Positions 43,229-51,972 are shown, counted from the first letter of the stretch. The stretch: 64,000 bases of DNA from Tectiglobus sp965247245 (GCA_965247245.1 CBDFGV010000002.1:1-64000); one strand, 5' to 3'. The notes: generated by a model from the letters alone, not told the origin. A program made the numbers and translations.

Positions 43229-43633
43229 CTAGGCGGACAACTGTGTCTTCACGCTGTCGACGTCACCCAAAACCCAGAGCTCGCTAATCCGCGCGCCATT
43301 CATGGTGAAGAATGCAGCGCCGGCCCACGCGATCTCGCGACCGGTTGCGGTAACGCCAAAGAATTCATCCTGGTGCCGCCCCTTAAACAGCATTCGGGCA
43401 GCTACCCGATTGTCCATCACCACCATGTCTTCGATGATGCAGACGTAGTCGCCCAACGCTCGGTGAATGTCTCGCACATAAGCTATGAATCCATCCTGCC
43501 CGAACTTTTCAGGTCCGAGTGAACCGCGGAACCTGAAATCCTCAGCCAGGATCTCTCGGGCAACGCTCTCGTCAGCCTGGTTCCACACCTCGTTGTAGAA
43601 ACGCTCAACGAGGTGCTGCGGGTCAGTACTCAT
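43229..43633 (-). CDS. NTF2-like / SnoaL-type protein
   Basis: A 134-residue alpha+beta cone protein: LVERFYNEVWNQADESVAREILAEDFRFRGSLG, GFIAYVRDIHRALGDYVCIIEDMVVMDNRVAARMLFKGRHQDEFFGV, IAWAGAAFFTMNGARISELWVLGD. The order and the terminal W-x-x-G-D match polyketide-cyclase-like SnoaL ester cyclases and related proteins of unknown function. It ends the block just downstream of the ABC permease gene, 19 bp away on the same strand, and may be the last gene of that operon. Confidence 0.8.
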   Translation of the reverse strand: MSTDPQHLVERFYNEVWNQADESVAREILAEDFRFRGSLGPEKFGQDGFIAYVRDIHRALGDYVCIIEDMVVMDNRVAARMLFKGRHQDEFFGVTATGREIAWAGAAFFTMNGARISELWVLGDVDSVKTQLSA

Positions 43634-43652
43634 GTGCCGGTCTTAGCAGTTA

Positions 43653-45581
43653 TCAACCTTTGCCGCGCCATGGAATTGTCTTCTCAATCACCCAGCGCAT
43701 GATCAGGTCGAATGCGAGCCCGAGCACGCCCATAATGAGAATGGTCACCCAGATGAGCTCGTAGTTCGAGACCGTACGTGCCACGTTCTCGATGAAACCA
43801 ACACCTGTAGTACCAGCCAGGATCTCGGCGGCGACCAACGTGCCCCAACAGACACCGATGGCGATCCGGATACCGGTCAGGATCTCAGGCAGGGCGTTCG
43901 GCAGAATGACGTTCCACATAATCTGGGACGACGATGCGCCGAGAGAGTGCGATGCGCGGATCTTCGAGAGCTGTGTCCCGGAGGCGCCCGTGCGTGCCGA
44001 GATGACCATGATGGCAAAGGCGACCATGAACAGCAGGAAGATCTTACCGTCATCCGTGATGCCGAAGATCGTCAGAATCAACGGCGCCCATGCCAGCGGC
44101 GGGACAGGTCGATAAAGCTCAATTAGTGGATCGAAGAACGATTTGAAGAATCGTGAGACGCCCATGAAGAGACCGAGCGGGACACCGAGCAAAATGCCAA
44201 GCGCCAGCGCCACGAGAACACGGAATACCGAGTCCCAGATGTGCCCATCGAGCATTGGGATCGAGCCGAGATAGATGTCACCGCGGGCAAACGAAAGGAG
44301 ATTGTCCTTGAAGCCCGGCGTGATCGTGCCGTCACTCGCGTGGGTGGAGTACTCACCAGGGATCAGATCGGCAATGCCATCAGGAACGATGAAACCCACG
44401 ACGTCTGCGATTGGTAGCCACTTCCACCAGAACAACACAACGCCCTTGAAGCCGCCGCCGGATTCAACATCCGGATTGGCCAGCTGACCAAACGTTGCGA
44501 TAACATCCATCGGCTTCGGCAGCCAGCGCGCAGAGCCCTGTTCGGTGCACTGCGTCCGTGATTTCACGACGCCCTGTCCCGGGAAGAACAGTGTCTGGAC
44601 AACAGCCAGGCTGCCGCGGGCGTCGTCGCGGGCATTATCAAGATCGGCGACAGCGTTGTTCACGCCCTTGAGCGCATCGGCTGGAAAGATCGTGCCATCG
44701 TCAAGGCGGCGGAAGATGCGCTGCACGCTCTTGATGTAATCCGCACGTGCCTTGGCGGTCTTCTCGTCGTAGTTGCCAGCTTCTGAGGCTTCCTTGAAGG
44801 ACTCGATTTCATCCTTCAAGGTTTTGATGATTTCGACGTTGGCAGGCGGATGATTGCGGATCTTATAGAAGAGCTTGGCAACTTCGCCCGCTTCCGTGGC
44901 TACGTTGTCGAAGAGAACACCGCGCGCCGTGGTCGGCAGCAACGGGATCTCGACGAAGGCAGTTCCCCATTTCGGTTGGGCGAGCGCCTCGTCTGTAGGC
45001 TTCAGCCCTTGTGGCCCGGCACGGAGCTTCTGGCTGAGGCCACCGAGCTCTTGCGAGAGTTCTTCCAGCTGCTTCTTGGATTGATCGGAAAGCTTCGTTG
45101 GATCCGATGCGTTAGCGATCAGGCGCAGCATCTGATCAATGAACTCGTTGAGCTTCTTTTGCTCAGCGGCATTGAACGCGGACGTTGGCATCTCGCCCTG
45201 CAGCTGCTTGAGCTGGTTGGCATTACGGCCGACGAGCAGCGTCGACTTGTAATAGCGCGAGCCGATCGGCAGCGCCGCCTTTACCGGCGACAGCACCTCT
45301 TCCAGCTTGCCGACCTGACACATTTCGTTTGCGGCCTGCGGGAAGTAGGCACGACCAATGCCCCAGGAGAAATAGAACCAGATCAGCATCAAGGCCGAGA
45401 TGCCGCAGACAGCCCAGTACCAGCCGCCCTTTGTGCGCTCTGGGTCACCGAAGACTTCGTCCTTGGCAGTCAGCGCTGATTGTTTGCGGCCGATCACGAT
45501 CGACGTAATGAACGCAATGAGGAACAGGATGATGATGACGGCGGCAAAACCCGCCCGGTTATCTGATAGCCACTCAGCCAC
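43653..45581 (-). CDS. NitT/TauT-type ABC permease with large extracytoplasmic helical insertion
   Basis: A 642-residue protein, whereas SsuC/TauC permeases have about 260. Two extra N-terminal membrane helices (about 11-31 and 53-75) precede a soluble stretch to ~445. Residues 85-330 of that stretch are strongly helical and charged (QKKLNEFIDQMLRLIANASD, LSDQSKKQLEELSQELGG, VEIIKTLKDEIESFKEASE). The C-terminal 190 residues are a normal permease core: WDSVFRVLVALALGILLGVPLG, ELYRPVPPLAWAPL, and the EAA loop ASHSLGASSSQIMWNVILPNALPEILTG at about 543-570. The start overlaps the ATPase gene by 8 bp. The extra domain should face the periplasm and could help dock the binding protein; this is inference. 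Confidence 0.88.
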   Translation of the reverse strand: MAEWLSDNRAGFAAVIIILFLIAFITSIVIGRKQSALTAKDEVFGDPERTKGGWYWAVCGISALMLIWFYFSWGIGRAYFPQAANEMCQVGKLEEVLSPVKAALPIGSRYYKSTLLVGRNANQLKQLQGEMPTSAFNAAEQKKLNEFIDQMLRLIANASDPTKLSDQSKKQLEELSQELGGLSQKLRAGPQGLKPTDEALAQPKWGTAFVEIPLLPTTARGVLFDNVATEAGEVAKLFYKIRNHPPANVEIIKTLKDEIESFKEASEAGNYDEKTAKARADYIKSVQRIFRRLDDGTIFPADALKGVNNAVADLDNARDDARGSLAVVQTLFFPGQGVVKSRTQCTEQGSARWLPKPMDVIATFGQLANPDVESGGGFKGVVLFWWKWLPIADVVGFIVPDGIADLIPGEYSTHASDGTITPGFKDNLLSFARGDIYLGSIPMLDGHIWDSVFRVLVALALGILLGVPLGLFMGVSRFFKSFFDPLIELYRPVPPLAWAPLILTIFGITDDGKIFLLFMVAFAIMVISARTGASGTQLSKIRASHSLGASSSQIMWNVILPNALPEILTGIRIAIGVCWGTLVAAEILAGTTGVGFIENVARTVSNYELIWVTILIMGVLGLAFDLIMRWVIEKTIPWRGKG

Positions 45582-46371
45582 GGCCCATAATCTCTTCTTC
45601 CATGTTCCAGATCATCGTGAGGATTTCCTCACGCACTTCTGAAAACTTCGGGTCTTGCTTGATGTCCCGCAGGGACTCGGTCAGGCCGCGCTCTGCGAAG
45701 GGCAGCCGGTATTCCTTGTGCACACGGCCGGGCCGCGGTGCCATCACAAACAGGCGCTCGCCGAGCAGCAATGCCTCTTCCACCGAGTGGGTGATGATCA
45801 TGATGGTCTTGCCGGTCTCCTTCCAGAGCTCCAGCACGAGCGACTGCATCTTCTCCCGGGTCAGCGCGTCAAGCGCGCCGAGCGGTTCGTCCATCAAGAT
45901 GACATCGGGATCATTGACAAGACAGCGGGCCAGCGCGACGCGCTGCTGCATGCCGCCTGATAGCTGGTAGGTCGGCGTGTTGCCGAAGCCTTGCAGTCCG
46001 ACGATGTCGAGCCACTTCTCGACCAGCTTTTCGCTTTCCGCAGCGTCGGTGTCTTTCATGCGCAGGCCGAAATCAACGTTGCGCGCCACCGGCAGCCATT
46101 CAAACAGGGCGCCTTGCTGGAAGACCATGCCGCGCTCGACGCCTGGCGAGTCGATGACATTCTCTCCGAGCGTGGCAGCACCATCTGTCGCCTTGAGAAA
46201 ACCGGCAATGATGTTGAGCAAGGTCGTCTTGCCGCAACCGGATGGGCCCAGCACGGAGAGCAGTTCGCCCTTCTTGAGCGTGAAATTGATGTTTTGGAGA
46301 GCGTTCACAATCGCGCCGGTTTGCGGATTGGTGAACGTCATCGATAAGTCTTTACAAACCAGGTCGGCCAT
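45574..46371 (-). CDS. NitT/TauT-type ABC transporter ATP-binding protein
   Basis: A 265-residue ATPase: Walker A GPSGCGKTTLLNIIAG, Q-loop MVFQQGALFEWLPV, signature LSGGMQQRVALARCL, Walker B VILMDEPLGALD and switch His in IITHSVEEALLLGERL. Length and sequence are typical of TauB/SsuB/NrtD. It is the middle gene of the operon and overlaps the permease start. A terminator hairpin upstream (46461-46487) separates it from the binding-protein gene, which probably lowers ATPase and permease expression relative to the binding protein. Confidence 0.93.
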   Translation of the reverse strand: MADLVCKDLSMTFTNPQTGAIVNALQNINFTLKKGELLSVLGPSGCGKTTLLNIIAGFLKATDGAATLGENVIDSPGVERGMVFQQGALFEWLPVARNVDFGLRMKDTDAAESEKLVEKWLDIVGLQGFGNTPTYQLSGGMQQRVALARCLVNDPDVILMDEPLGALDALTREKMQSLVLELWKETGKTIMIITHSVEEALLLGERLFVMAPRPGRVHKEYRLPFAERGLTESLRDIKQDPKFSEVREEILTMIWNMEEEIMGRG

Positions 46372-46460
46372 TATTGTCCGCTCGAAGACCTTTTGATCGA
46401 ATTCGCGAGTTGAACGCTTTTCGGATTGTCATTAATCCGCAACGCATCTCGGCTCGCAAG

Positions 46461-46487
46461 AAAAAAGGCGCTGCGAGTGCAGCGCCT
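46461..46487 (-). terminator. Rho-independent (attenuating) terminator between binding-protein and ATPase genes
   Basis: On the minus strand an AGGCGCTGC/GCAGCGCCT stem with a four-base loop is followed by a run of T residues, just after the binding-protein stop at 46500. The position, in the middle of an ABC operon, suggests partial termination rather than an operon end. Confidence 0.8.
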
Positions 46488-46499
46488 TTGTGGACATTC

Positions 46500-47471
46500 C
46501 TACTCGAGGAAAGAACCATCGATTGTCTTGGCAATCTTCTTGCCGTCAGAGTCGCCCTTGAAGACGAGGCCGAGAGATGCTGCAGCGCTGGCTGCGATAC
46601 CGCCCTTGCCGAAGTACTTCGCGAGCTGCTCTTTCGCAGATGGGAAGATGAAGTCAGCCATCTGCTTCTTGGTTGTTTCGACGTTCATACCAGCGTCTTT
46701 GGCAACCTTGGCAATCTGAGCGTCGGTGCCCTTCCAGGCAGAGTTGGCTTCAGATGTTACTTCAAGGAATGACTTGACCAGTTCCGGGTTCTCAGTTGCG
46801 AACTTCTCGGTCACTGAGATCACGTCGAACGAGCCGATGCCAGCCTTGACCTTCTGCTCTTTGCTCATGATCGGCTTGCCGACTTCACCAGCTGCCTTCG
46901 AGGATGCGCCACCGAAGATGCAGGCCATGTCGACAGCACCGTCTGCCAGAGACTTCGCGCCATCGGGTGGAGCCTGGTCAACGATCTTCAGCTTGGAGAT
47001 GTCAACCTTGAGGGCTGCCATGTACTTGCGGAATGCAAAGTCAGCCATGGTGTTGAGCGGCACAGCAACGGTCTTGCCTTCAAGCTCAGACGCGTTCGAT
47101 GAATCAATGCCGAGGCCGTTCTTCACGAAGCAATCATTTGCTTCATAGACAACAGCAATGCCGATCATCTTCAGCGGTGCGCCCTGCTGGATCGCAGTCA
47201 CGAACGGAGCGAGACCTTGCGAGTAAGCAATGTCGATGTCGCCTGAGAGCATCGCTTCCGTCATGGCAACGCCAGTCTTGAAGTCTGTCCAGTTGACCTT
47301 GACACCCATCGCTTTGTCATAGGCCTTGTCGACCTTTGCGATCTGGTTCGGTGTTGCCCACTCCAAGAAGAATGCAACGTTGACCTTCTCTGCAGCCTGT
47401 GCCGGCAGCGTCGCAGCGACGCCAAGCGCACTGATTGCGCCGACGACTGCGCCCTTCAAATATTTCCTCAT
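46500..47471 (-). CDS. NitT/TauT-type ABC substrate-binding protein
   Basis: A 323-residue periplasmic protein with a Sec signal (MRKYLKGAVVGAISALGVAATLPAQA, cleavage after AQA). The mature part follows the NMT1/TauA pattern: VNVAFFLEWATPNQIAKVDKAYDKAMGVKVNW, GVAMTEAMLSGDIDIAYSQGLAPFVTAIQQGAPLKMIGIAV, LEGKTVAVPLNTMADFAFRKYM and VDMACIFGGAS. The family binds taurine, sulfonates, nitrate or thiamine precursors. No taurine dioxygenase, sulfonatase or nitrate reductase is nearby, so the ligand is unassigned. First gene of the operon. Confidence 0.92.
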   Translation of the reverse strand: MRKYLKGAVVGAISALGVAATLPAQAAEKVNVAFFLEWATPNQIAKVDKAYDKAMGVKVNWTDFKTGVAMTEAMLSGDIDIAYSQGLAPFVTAIQQGAPLKMIGIAVVYEANDCFVKNGLGIDSSNASELEGKTVAVPLNTMADFAFRKYMAALKVDISKLKIVDQAPPDGAKSLADGAVDMACIFGGASSKAAGEVGKPIMSKEQKVKAGIGSFDVISVTEKFATENPELVKSFLEVTSEANSAWKGTDAQIAKVAKDAGMNVETTKKQMADFIFPSAKEQLAKYFGKGGIAASAAASLGLVFKGDSDGKKIAKTIDGSFLE

Positions 47472-47674
47472 TCCGTTCTCCCTTATTCGTTTGTCACGGA
47501 ACCGTCACCGTAGACAATAAAGGGCTGCCTGCAAAGATTGATAATCAAACAGTTTGCTCAACGATTTGGCGGATGAGAGTTAATAATGTCGCGAAACGCA
47601 AAGACGCTTTTAGGCATTTATGCGTCGCCCATGGGGAGAGACTATTTCGCGGTAACCTTGAGTTGCTGATTTCG

Positions 47675-47688
47675 TCTCATTAATGAGA
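47675..47688. promoter_or_regulatory. Palindrome TCTCATTAATGAGA, upstream copy
   Basis: A perfect 14-bp palindrome 166 bp upstream of the DUF411 start. A near-identical copy follows 59 bp downstream. The regulator is unknown; a metal-responsive repressor would fit the downstream gene. Confidence 0.5.
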
Positions 47689-47733
47689 TTCAGCTCGCCT
47701 TGAATATCTCTCGATACCTTTTTTACGGGCGAG

Positions 47734-47747
47734 TCTCATTGCTGAGA
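47734..47747. promoter_or_regulatory. Palindrome TCTCATTGCTGAGA, downstream copy
   Basis: Second copy of the palindrome (TCTCA...TGAGA, two central bases differ), 107 bp upstream of the DUF411 start and therefore near its probable promoter. A pair of identical half-sites at 59-bp spacing suggests cooperative binding. Confidence 0.5.
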
Positions 47748-47853
47748 TTGCACCGGCTTCGGCTGCCGTCTCAATTTCTCCGCAATCGATTGGTCACTCA
47801 TCAGTCGCCGGCATTTCGCAGCAGCAGTGCGGATCAGGCGCGGGGAGATAGCC

Positions 47854-48309
47854 ATGTTGCGATCCATCAAGCTCACAGTTTGTGCACTCTTGATCTTCAG
47901 TACTTCGGCGCTGGCCGAACCGCTGACCATGAGTGTCAAGAAGACGGCGTCCTGCGGCTGCTGCCAGATCTGGGTCGACTACCTCAAGGCGTCAGGCTTC
48001 CAGGTGCAGACTGAGAACATGGTCATGGGGCAACTCATGAAGTTCAAACTTGATCATGGCATCACGCACAAGCATGCCTCGTGTCATACCGGACGCATCA
48101 GTGGCTACACCGTTGAAGGGCACGTCCCCGTCAAGGAAATCAAACGACTCTTGCGCGAACGGCCGAACGCCGTCGGCCTCAGTGTTCCGGGAATGCCGAT
48201 TGGGTCACCCGGTATGGAAGTTGGAAGCCAGCGTGACGCCTATGACGTGCTGCTCATAAAGAAGGACGGTTCATCAGAAGTGTTCGCGCATTATGCGGCC
48301 AAGCAATAG
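47854..48309 (+). CDS. DUF411 family exported metal-binding protein
   Basis: A 151-residue exported protein from ATG 47854 (GGGGAG upstream) with signal MLRSIKLTVCALLIFSTSALA. Family features are KKTASCGCCQIWVDYLKASGF (CxCC), then ITHKHASCHTGRISGYTVEGHVPVKEIKRLL, VGLSVPGMPIGSPGMEVG and YDVLLIKKDGSSEVFAHY. DUF411 proteins are associated with copper handling in several proteobacteria, and the Cys/His/Met-rich segments suit a soft metal. No copper ATPase or oxidase is adjacent. Convergent with the EamA transporter gene (3 bp between stops). Confidence 0.9.
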   Translation: MLRSIKLTVCALLIFSTSALAEPLTMSVKKTASCGCCQIWVDYLKASGFQVQTENMVMGQLMKFKLDHGITHKHASCHTGRISGYTVEGHVPVKEIKRLLRERPNAVGLSVPGMPIGSPGMEVGSQRDAYDVLLIKKDGSSEVFAHYAAKQ

Positions 48310-48312
48310 AAG

Positions 48313-49230
48313 CTATTGAGCTAGCTTCCGCTCACGATAGAAAACATACAGACCCGAACCGACAATGACGGCGATACCAACCCAGGTCAGCGGGTCAGGA
48401 AAGTCGCCGAAGATAATCAAGCCCAGCGTTGTCGCGCTGATGATCTCAAGATACTGGAACGGTGCAAGGATCGCGACTGACGCGCGATGGAAAGCCATCA
48501 CGACAAGATAGTGGCCGCTGGTTGCGATGAGGCCAAGCAATGCCAGCAGCGCCCACTCGGTCGACGTCGGCCATGTCGGCACCAATGGTTCAAGCTGCAG
48601 CTCCGCGCCAATAAAGAGCGCAATCGACATCGTCACGCATCCTGAAACGCCGGTCAGGAACTGGATGTTCAATGCCGTTTCACTGTGCGCCAGCCATCGG
48701 GTCAGGATGACGTAAAATGAAAACGCACAGGCCGCCCCAACCGGCAGCAGAGCCGTCACCCCGAACAGCTCGTAACTCGGCTTGATAATGAGCAGGGAGC
48801 CAGCAAAGCCAACAGCGATCGCCAACATCCGCCGCCAACCAAAAATCTCGCCCAGTAGCACAGCGGCCAACAGCGTTACGATGAACGGCTGAATGAAAAA
48901 CACCGCAATGGCATCTGCCAGCGGCATCACCTTCAAGGAAGTAAAGAAGAGAACGGTTGCAAGTGCGATCAGAAATCCGCGGGCGGCATGCGCCCACAGG
49001 CGATAGTCAAACGTCAAGCCACCGCGCCACAACACGAACGGGGCGAGGATCAGAATCTGAAACATGAACCTCGCCCAGGCAACCTGGCCGGATTGAACCG
49101 TATCAGACAGAAACTTTGCAATCGCGTCGATGCCCGGCAGAATGAGCATGCCTGCAATCATCAGTAGCATGCCGTGCGCGACGGATTGCTGACCGGCTTG
49201 CGCGGCCGAAGTTGAGGTTGCTTGTGTCAC
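48313..49230 (-). CDS. EamA/DMT-family transporter
   Basis: A 305-residue membrane protein with ten predicted hydrophobic segments in two EamA repeats (first half GMLLMIAGMLILPGIDAIAKFLSDTVQSGQVAWARF...AVFFIQPFIVTLLAAVLLGE; second half ALLPVGAACAFSFYVILTRWLA...LAPFQYLEIISATTLGLIIFGDFPDPLTWVGIAVIVGSGLYVFYRERK). The E-x-P-like and RxxxQ features of the drug/metabolite exporter family are in place. Substrate unknown; metabolite export is the usual role. Confidence 0.9.
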   Translation of the reverse strand: MTQATSTSAAQAGQQSVAHGMLLMIAGMLILPGIDAIAKFLSDTVQSGQVAWARFMFQILILAPFVLWRGGLTFDYRLWAHAARGFLIALATVLFFTSLKVMPLADAIAVFFIQPFIVTLLAAVLLGEIFGWRRMLAIAVGFAGSLLIIKPSYELFGVTALLPVGAACAFSFYVILTRWLAHSETALNIQFLTGVSGCVTMSIALFIGAELQLEPLVPTWPTSTEWALLALLGLIATSGHYLVVMAFHRASVAILAPFQYLEIISATTLGLIIFGDFPDPLTWVGIAVIVGSGLYVFYRERKLAQ

Positions 49231-49657
49231 CGAGTTATCTCTGGAGATATTCGTTCATCTTCAGGTTCCGACATTTGGTTCCCCCTACTGGTCGTCTCGA
49301 TTCCAATGCCGGACGACAATCAAACACTAGAAAGTCTGTGTTGCCGGTGTAACTTTCTGCGCCTGCACACTGCAAAACGTAAGAGCTTTCAGGAGTGCTA
49401 TCCAGAAAACTGCGCGAGCATCCCATTGGACGGTGAAGCAGGCTGAGTCAATTTCTCTTTCGTCATTCCCGCGAAGGCGGGAATCTATGCACCTCGCAAA
49501 TCGCTTCGGGTCCGAGGCACGTTCGGTGCCGCATTATCCCAGTTATCCGGCATCGCCTCACTTGCTTTGAATCGACTGGATCCTCGCCTTCGCGAGGATG
49601 ACGCTCTGGTGGAAGACCCTCCAAGCGAAAAGAGGCAAAACATCAAATGGCTTAGAA
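49231..49657. other. Intergenic region holding a MITE-like element
   Basis: This 427-bp region lies between the EamA transporter start and the carbamoylase stop. It contains the repeat at 49461-49603. The short frames here overlap it or are antisense shadows; no gene is supported. Confidence 0.6.
49461..49603. repeat. MITE-like element, CGTCATTCCC family, copy B
   Basis: A 143-bp element. The left end begins CGTCATTCCCGCGAAGGCGG; the right end finishes CTTCGCGAGGATGACG. The two ends are about 25-bp imperfect inverted repeats, each with its own hairpin. The interior has no coding capacity and differs from copy A, which is expected if only the ends are conserved. Confidence 0.72.
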
Positions 49658-50587
49658 TTAATCGGGGACGACGACGCCGGTTTGGCTCGTGATCAGATCA
49701 TAGGCCTCGGTGCGGCGGTGGGCTGCAAAGTTGAAGATCGTCTCCTTGCCAAACTTCGTCGCGTCCAAATCGCAATCAGCGATGATCAACTCGTCATCCT
49801 CCGTCTTGCTCTCAGCAACGATAGTGCCACTTGGGTCGACGATGCAGCTCGCACCAAACAATCCATGACCATCTTCGACACCGGCTTTGCCGACGGCAAC
49901 GACCCAGGTGGAGTTCTGGTAGGCACCAGCCTGCAACGACAACTTGTGATGAAAGATGCGTTGCTCAGGTGGTTCGCCGGATTTGTCGTGGGAATTCGTC
50001 GTCGGTGTGTTGTAACCCAATGTGACCATCTCAACGCCTTGCAAGCCCAAGACGCGATACGTTTCGGGCCAACGGCGATCATTGCAAATGCACATACCAA
50101 ACACGCCATCGAGATACTTGAACACCGGAAACCCAAGATCACCGGGAAGGAAGTAACGCTTCTCCAAGTGCTGATGCGTGATGTTGGGGTCGTATTCGAC
50201 ATGGCCTGGCAAATGCACTTTGCGATACTTGCCAGCGATCTGACCCGACTTATCGACGAGTATAGACGTGTTGAAATGCTCGCCCTCGGGCGTCAGTTCC
50301 GCATAGCCAAACGACATCGCGATGCCGGCGGCCTTGGCACGATCGAATAGCGGCTGCGTCGCAGCGCTCGGCATGTCCTTCTCAAACCAGGTGTCGGCTT
50401 CGGCACGCTCCTCGTGATACCAACGCGGGAAGAACGTCGTCAGCGCCAGCTCAGGATAAACGACAAAATCACAGGACTGCTCGGCCGCCTGGTCCAGGAG
50501 TGCGATCATCCGCGCCACGACGCTTTCACGGCTGTCGGCCTTCTGGATGGGACCCAATTGCGCGCCGCCGACACGAACATTTCGCAT
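49658..50587 (-). CDS. N-carbamoyl-D-amino acid hydrolase (nitrilase superfamily)
   Basis: A 309-residue C-N hydrolase that closely follows the Agrobacterium D-carbamoylase: FVVYPELALTTFFPRW (catalytic Glu46), FNTSILVDKSGQIAGKYRKVHLPGH (catalytic Lys123), LEKRYFLPGDLGFPVF, FGMCICNDRRWPETYRVLGL (catalytic Cys168) and TLGYNTPTTN. It should cleave N-carbamoyl-D-amino acids to the D-amino acid, CO2 and ammonia. D-hydantoinase, the usual partner, is not in the window. It is divergent from a flavin monooxygenase gene with a 65-bp gap, so both probably share a control region. Confidence 0.92.
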   Translation of the reverse strand: MRNVRVGGAQLGPIQKADSRESVVARMIALLDQAAEQSCDFVVYPELALTTFFPRWYHEERAEADTWFEKDMPSAATQPLFDRAKAAGIAMSFGYAELTPEGEHFNTSILVDKSGQIAGKYRKVHLPGHVEYDPNITHQHLEKRYFLPGDLGFPVFKYLDGVFGMCICNDRRWPETYRVLGLQGVEMVTLGYNTPTTNSHDKSGEPPEQRIFHHKLSLQAGAYQNSTWVVAVGKAGVEDGHGLFGASCIVDPSGTIVAESKTEDDELIIADCDLDATKFGKETIFNFAAHRRTEAYDLITSQTGVVVPD

Positions 50588-50652
50588 GATCTCATTCTCC
50601 GGTTATACTTGTTTCAATCCACGTCATCCCAGCATACACAAGGAAGCCCGAA

Positions 50653-51972
50653 ATGGCGCGCGCGCCCAAGAAAATTCATCTGGCCCAGTTTCTGGTTCAC
50701 GGACCAACCTATCACAGCCACGCCATGTGGCGGCACCCGAAAACACGCGAATCCGGCTACGACTGGCGTCGCCCGGAACTTTATGAACACATCGCGCGCA
50801 CCTGCGAACGCGGCAAGTTCGACATGGTGTTCTTTGCCGACCTCAACTACATCTCGGATTCGTTTCGCGGCACGTTGGCACCGGCACTCAAGTACGGCTC
50901 GCAAGCCCCCGAACATGACCCGATGCCACTTCTGGCATGGCTCGGTGCCGTGACTAAGCGGGTCGGCCTGGCCTCGACGTTCTCGGTCAGCAACCAGCAT
51001 CCTTTTTATGCCGCACGGATGTGGGGAACGATCGATCACCTGACCTCGGGGCGTGCCGGATGGAACGTCGTTTCCTCGATCAATCATAACCAGGCGGCCA
51101 ACTACGGTACGGAGCGCGAGGCGACGGATCGGCGTTATGAACGCGCGCATGAGTACTACCAAGTCTGTCGTCAGTTGTGGGACAGCTGGGATGAAGACGC
51201 GCTTGTGATGGACCCCGATGCGCCGATGTTCGCCGATGCCAGCAAGGTGCGCCGTATCGACTTCGAAGGAGAATTCTTCCGGTCGCGCGGTCCTCTCAAC
51301 GTGACGCCATCGCCGCAGAATGGTCCGGTGATCCTGCAGGCTGGTACATCGCCGCGCGGCCGTGATTTTGCCGCGCAATATGCTGAGGGCATCTTTGCGA
51401 TCCAGCCGCAGCGCGAAGAGGCCAAGAAGTATCGCGATGACATCCGCGAGCTTGTTGCCAAATTCGGCCGTGATCCTGATGACTGCAAGTTGCTGTTTGG
51501 CGCTCAGGTGGTGGTTGGATCATCCGAACAGGAAGCGCAGGAGAAGATGGCTGAACACAACGAACTCGTCGAGCCGGAAGCCGGCATGACGATCCTTTCA
51601 GCGCATCTTGATTTTGATCTCTCGCAACTGCCGCCGGACTCGATCATGGAAGACCACGAGCACCCGGCACTGCAGCGCATGAAGACGCGCTATCGGACTG
51701 ATGACGGGCGTCCTATGACGGTTGCCGAGGTGGCCCAACGGCATGGCCAGAGTGTGAGTCTTCCGCAATTCGCCGGCACGCCGGAAAGCGTGACCGATCA
51801 GCTTCTCGACTTTGTTGACCACGCCGGCGGCGACGGCTTCATGCTGTCACCGATCTATAGCCCGGGTGCGATTGATGAGTTCGTCGATTTTGTTGTGCCC
51901 GAACTACAAAAGCGAGGGCGCTTTAGGAAGCGTTATTCAGGCAACACGCTGCGTGACCATCTGAGAGGGTGA
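50653..51972 (+). CDS. LLM-class flavin-dependent monooxygenase (NtaA/SnaA/DszA family)
   Basis: A 439-residue luciferase-like, FMN-using monooxygenase. Blocks are KIHLAQFLVHGPTYHSHAMWRHP, FDMVFFADLN, DPMPLLAWLGAVTKRVGLASTFSVSNQHPFYAARMWGTIDHLTSGRAGWNVVSSIN, FEGEFFRSRGPLNVTPSPQNGPVILQAGTSPRGRDFAAQYAEGIFA and FVVPELQKRGRFRKRYSGNTLRDHL. These identify the nitrilotriacetate monooxygenase A/DszA branch, whose substrates include aminopolycarboxylates and sulfones. A flavin reductase is not adjacent, so FMNH2 must come from elsewhere. The ATG follows AAGGAAGCCCGAA. Confidence 0.9.
   Translation: MARAPKKIHLAQFLVHGPTYHSHAMWRHPKTRESGYDWRRPELYEHIARTCERGKFDMVFFADLNYISDSFRGTLAPALKYGSQAPEHDPMPLLAWLGAVTKRVGLASTFSVSNQHPFYAARMWGTIDHLTSGRAGWNVVSSINHNQAANYGTEREATDRRYERAHEYYQVCRQLWDSWDEDALVMDPDAPMFADASKVRRIDFEGEFFRSRGPLNVTPSPQNGPVILQAGTSPRGRDFAAQYAEGIFAIQPQREEAKKYRDDIRELVAKFGRDPDDCKLLFGAQVVVGSSEQEAQEKMAEHNELVEPEAGMTILSAHLDFDLSQLPPDSIMEDHEHPALQRMKTRYRTDDGRPMTVAEVAQRHGQSVSLPQFAGTPESVTDQLLDFVDHAGGDGFMLSPIYSPGAIDEFVDFVVPELQKRGRFRKRYSGNTLRDHLRG

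Larger units (their letters stand above)
47472..47853. other. Divergent intergenic region with two related palindromes
   Basis: This 382-bp region lies between the binding-protein gene (minus) and the DUF411 gene (plus). No gene is seen. It contains the two palindromes listed separately at 47675 and 47734, both on the DUF411 side. Confidence 0.6.

Noticed and set aside
44850..45479. 209-codon plus-strand frame opposite the ABC permease
   Set aside because: Antisense shadow of the helical insertion; leucine/arginine-rich pattern typical of complementary-strand frames.
48304..48318. CAATAG-AAG-CTATTG inverted repeat between convergent genes as terminator
   Set aside because: Only 6 bp, AT-rich, and includes both stop codons; most likely coincidence.
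49598..50350. 250-codon plus-strand frame opposite the carbamoylase
   Set aside because: Lies antisense to a gene with complete catalytic residues; its own translation has no recognisable features.
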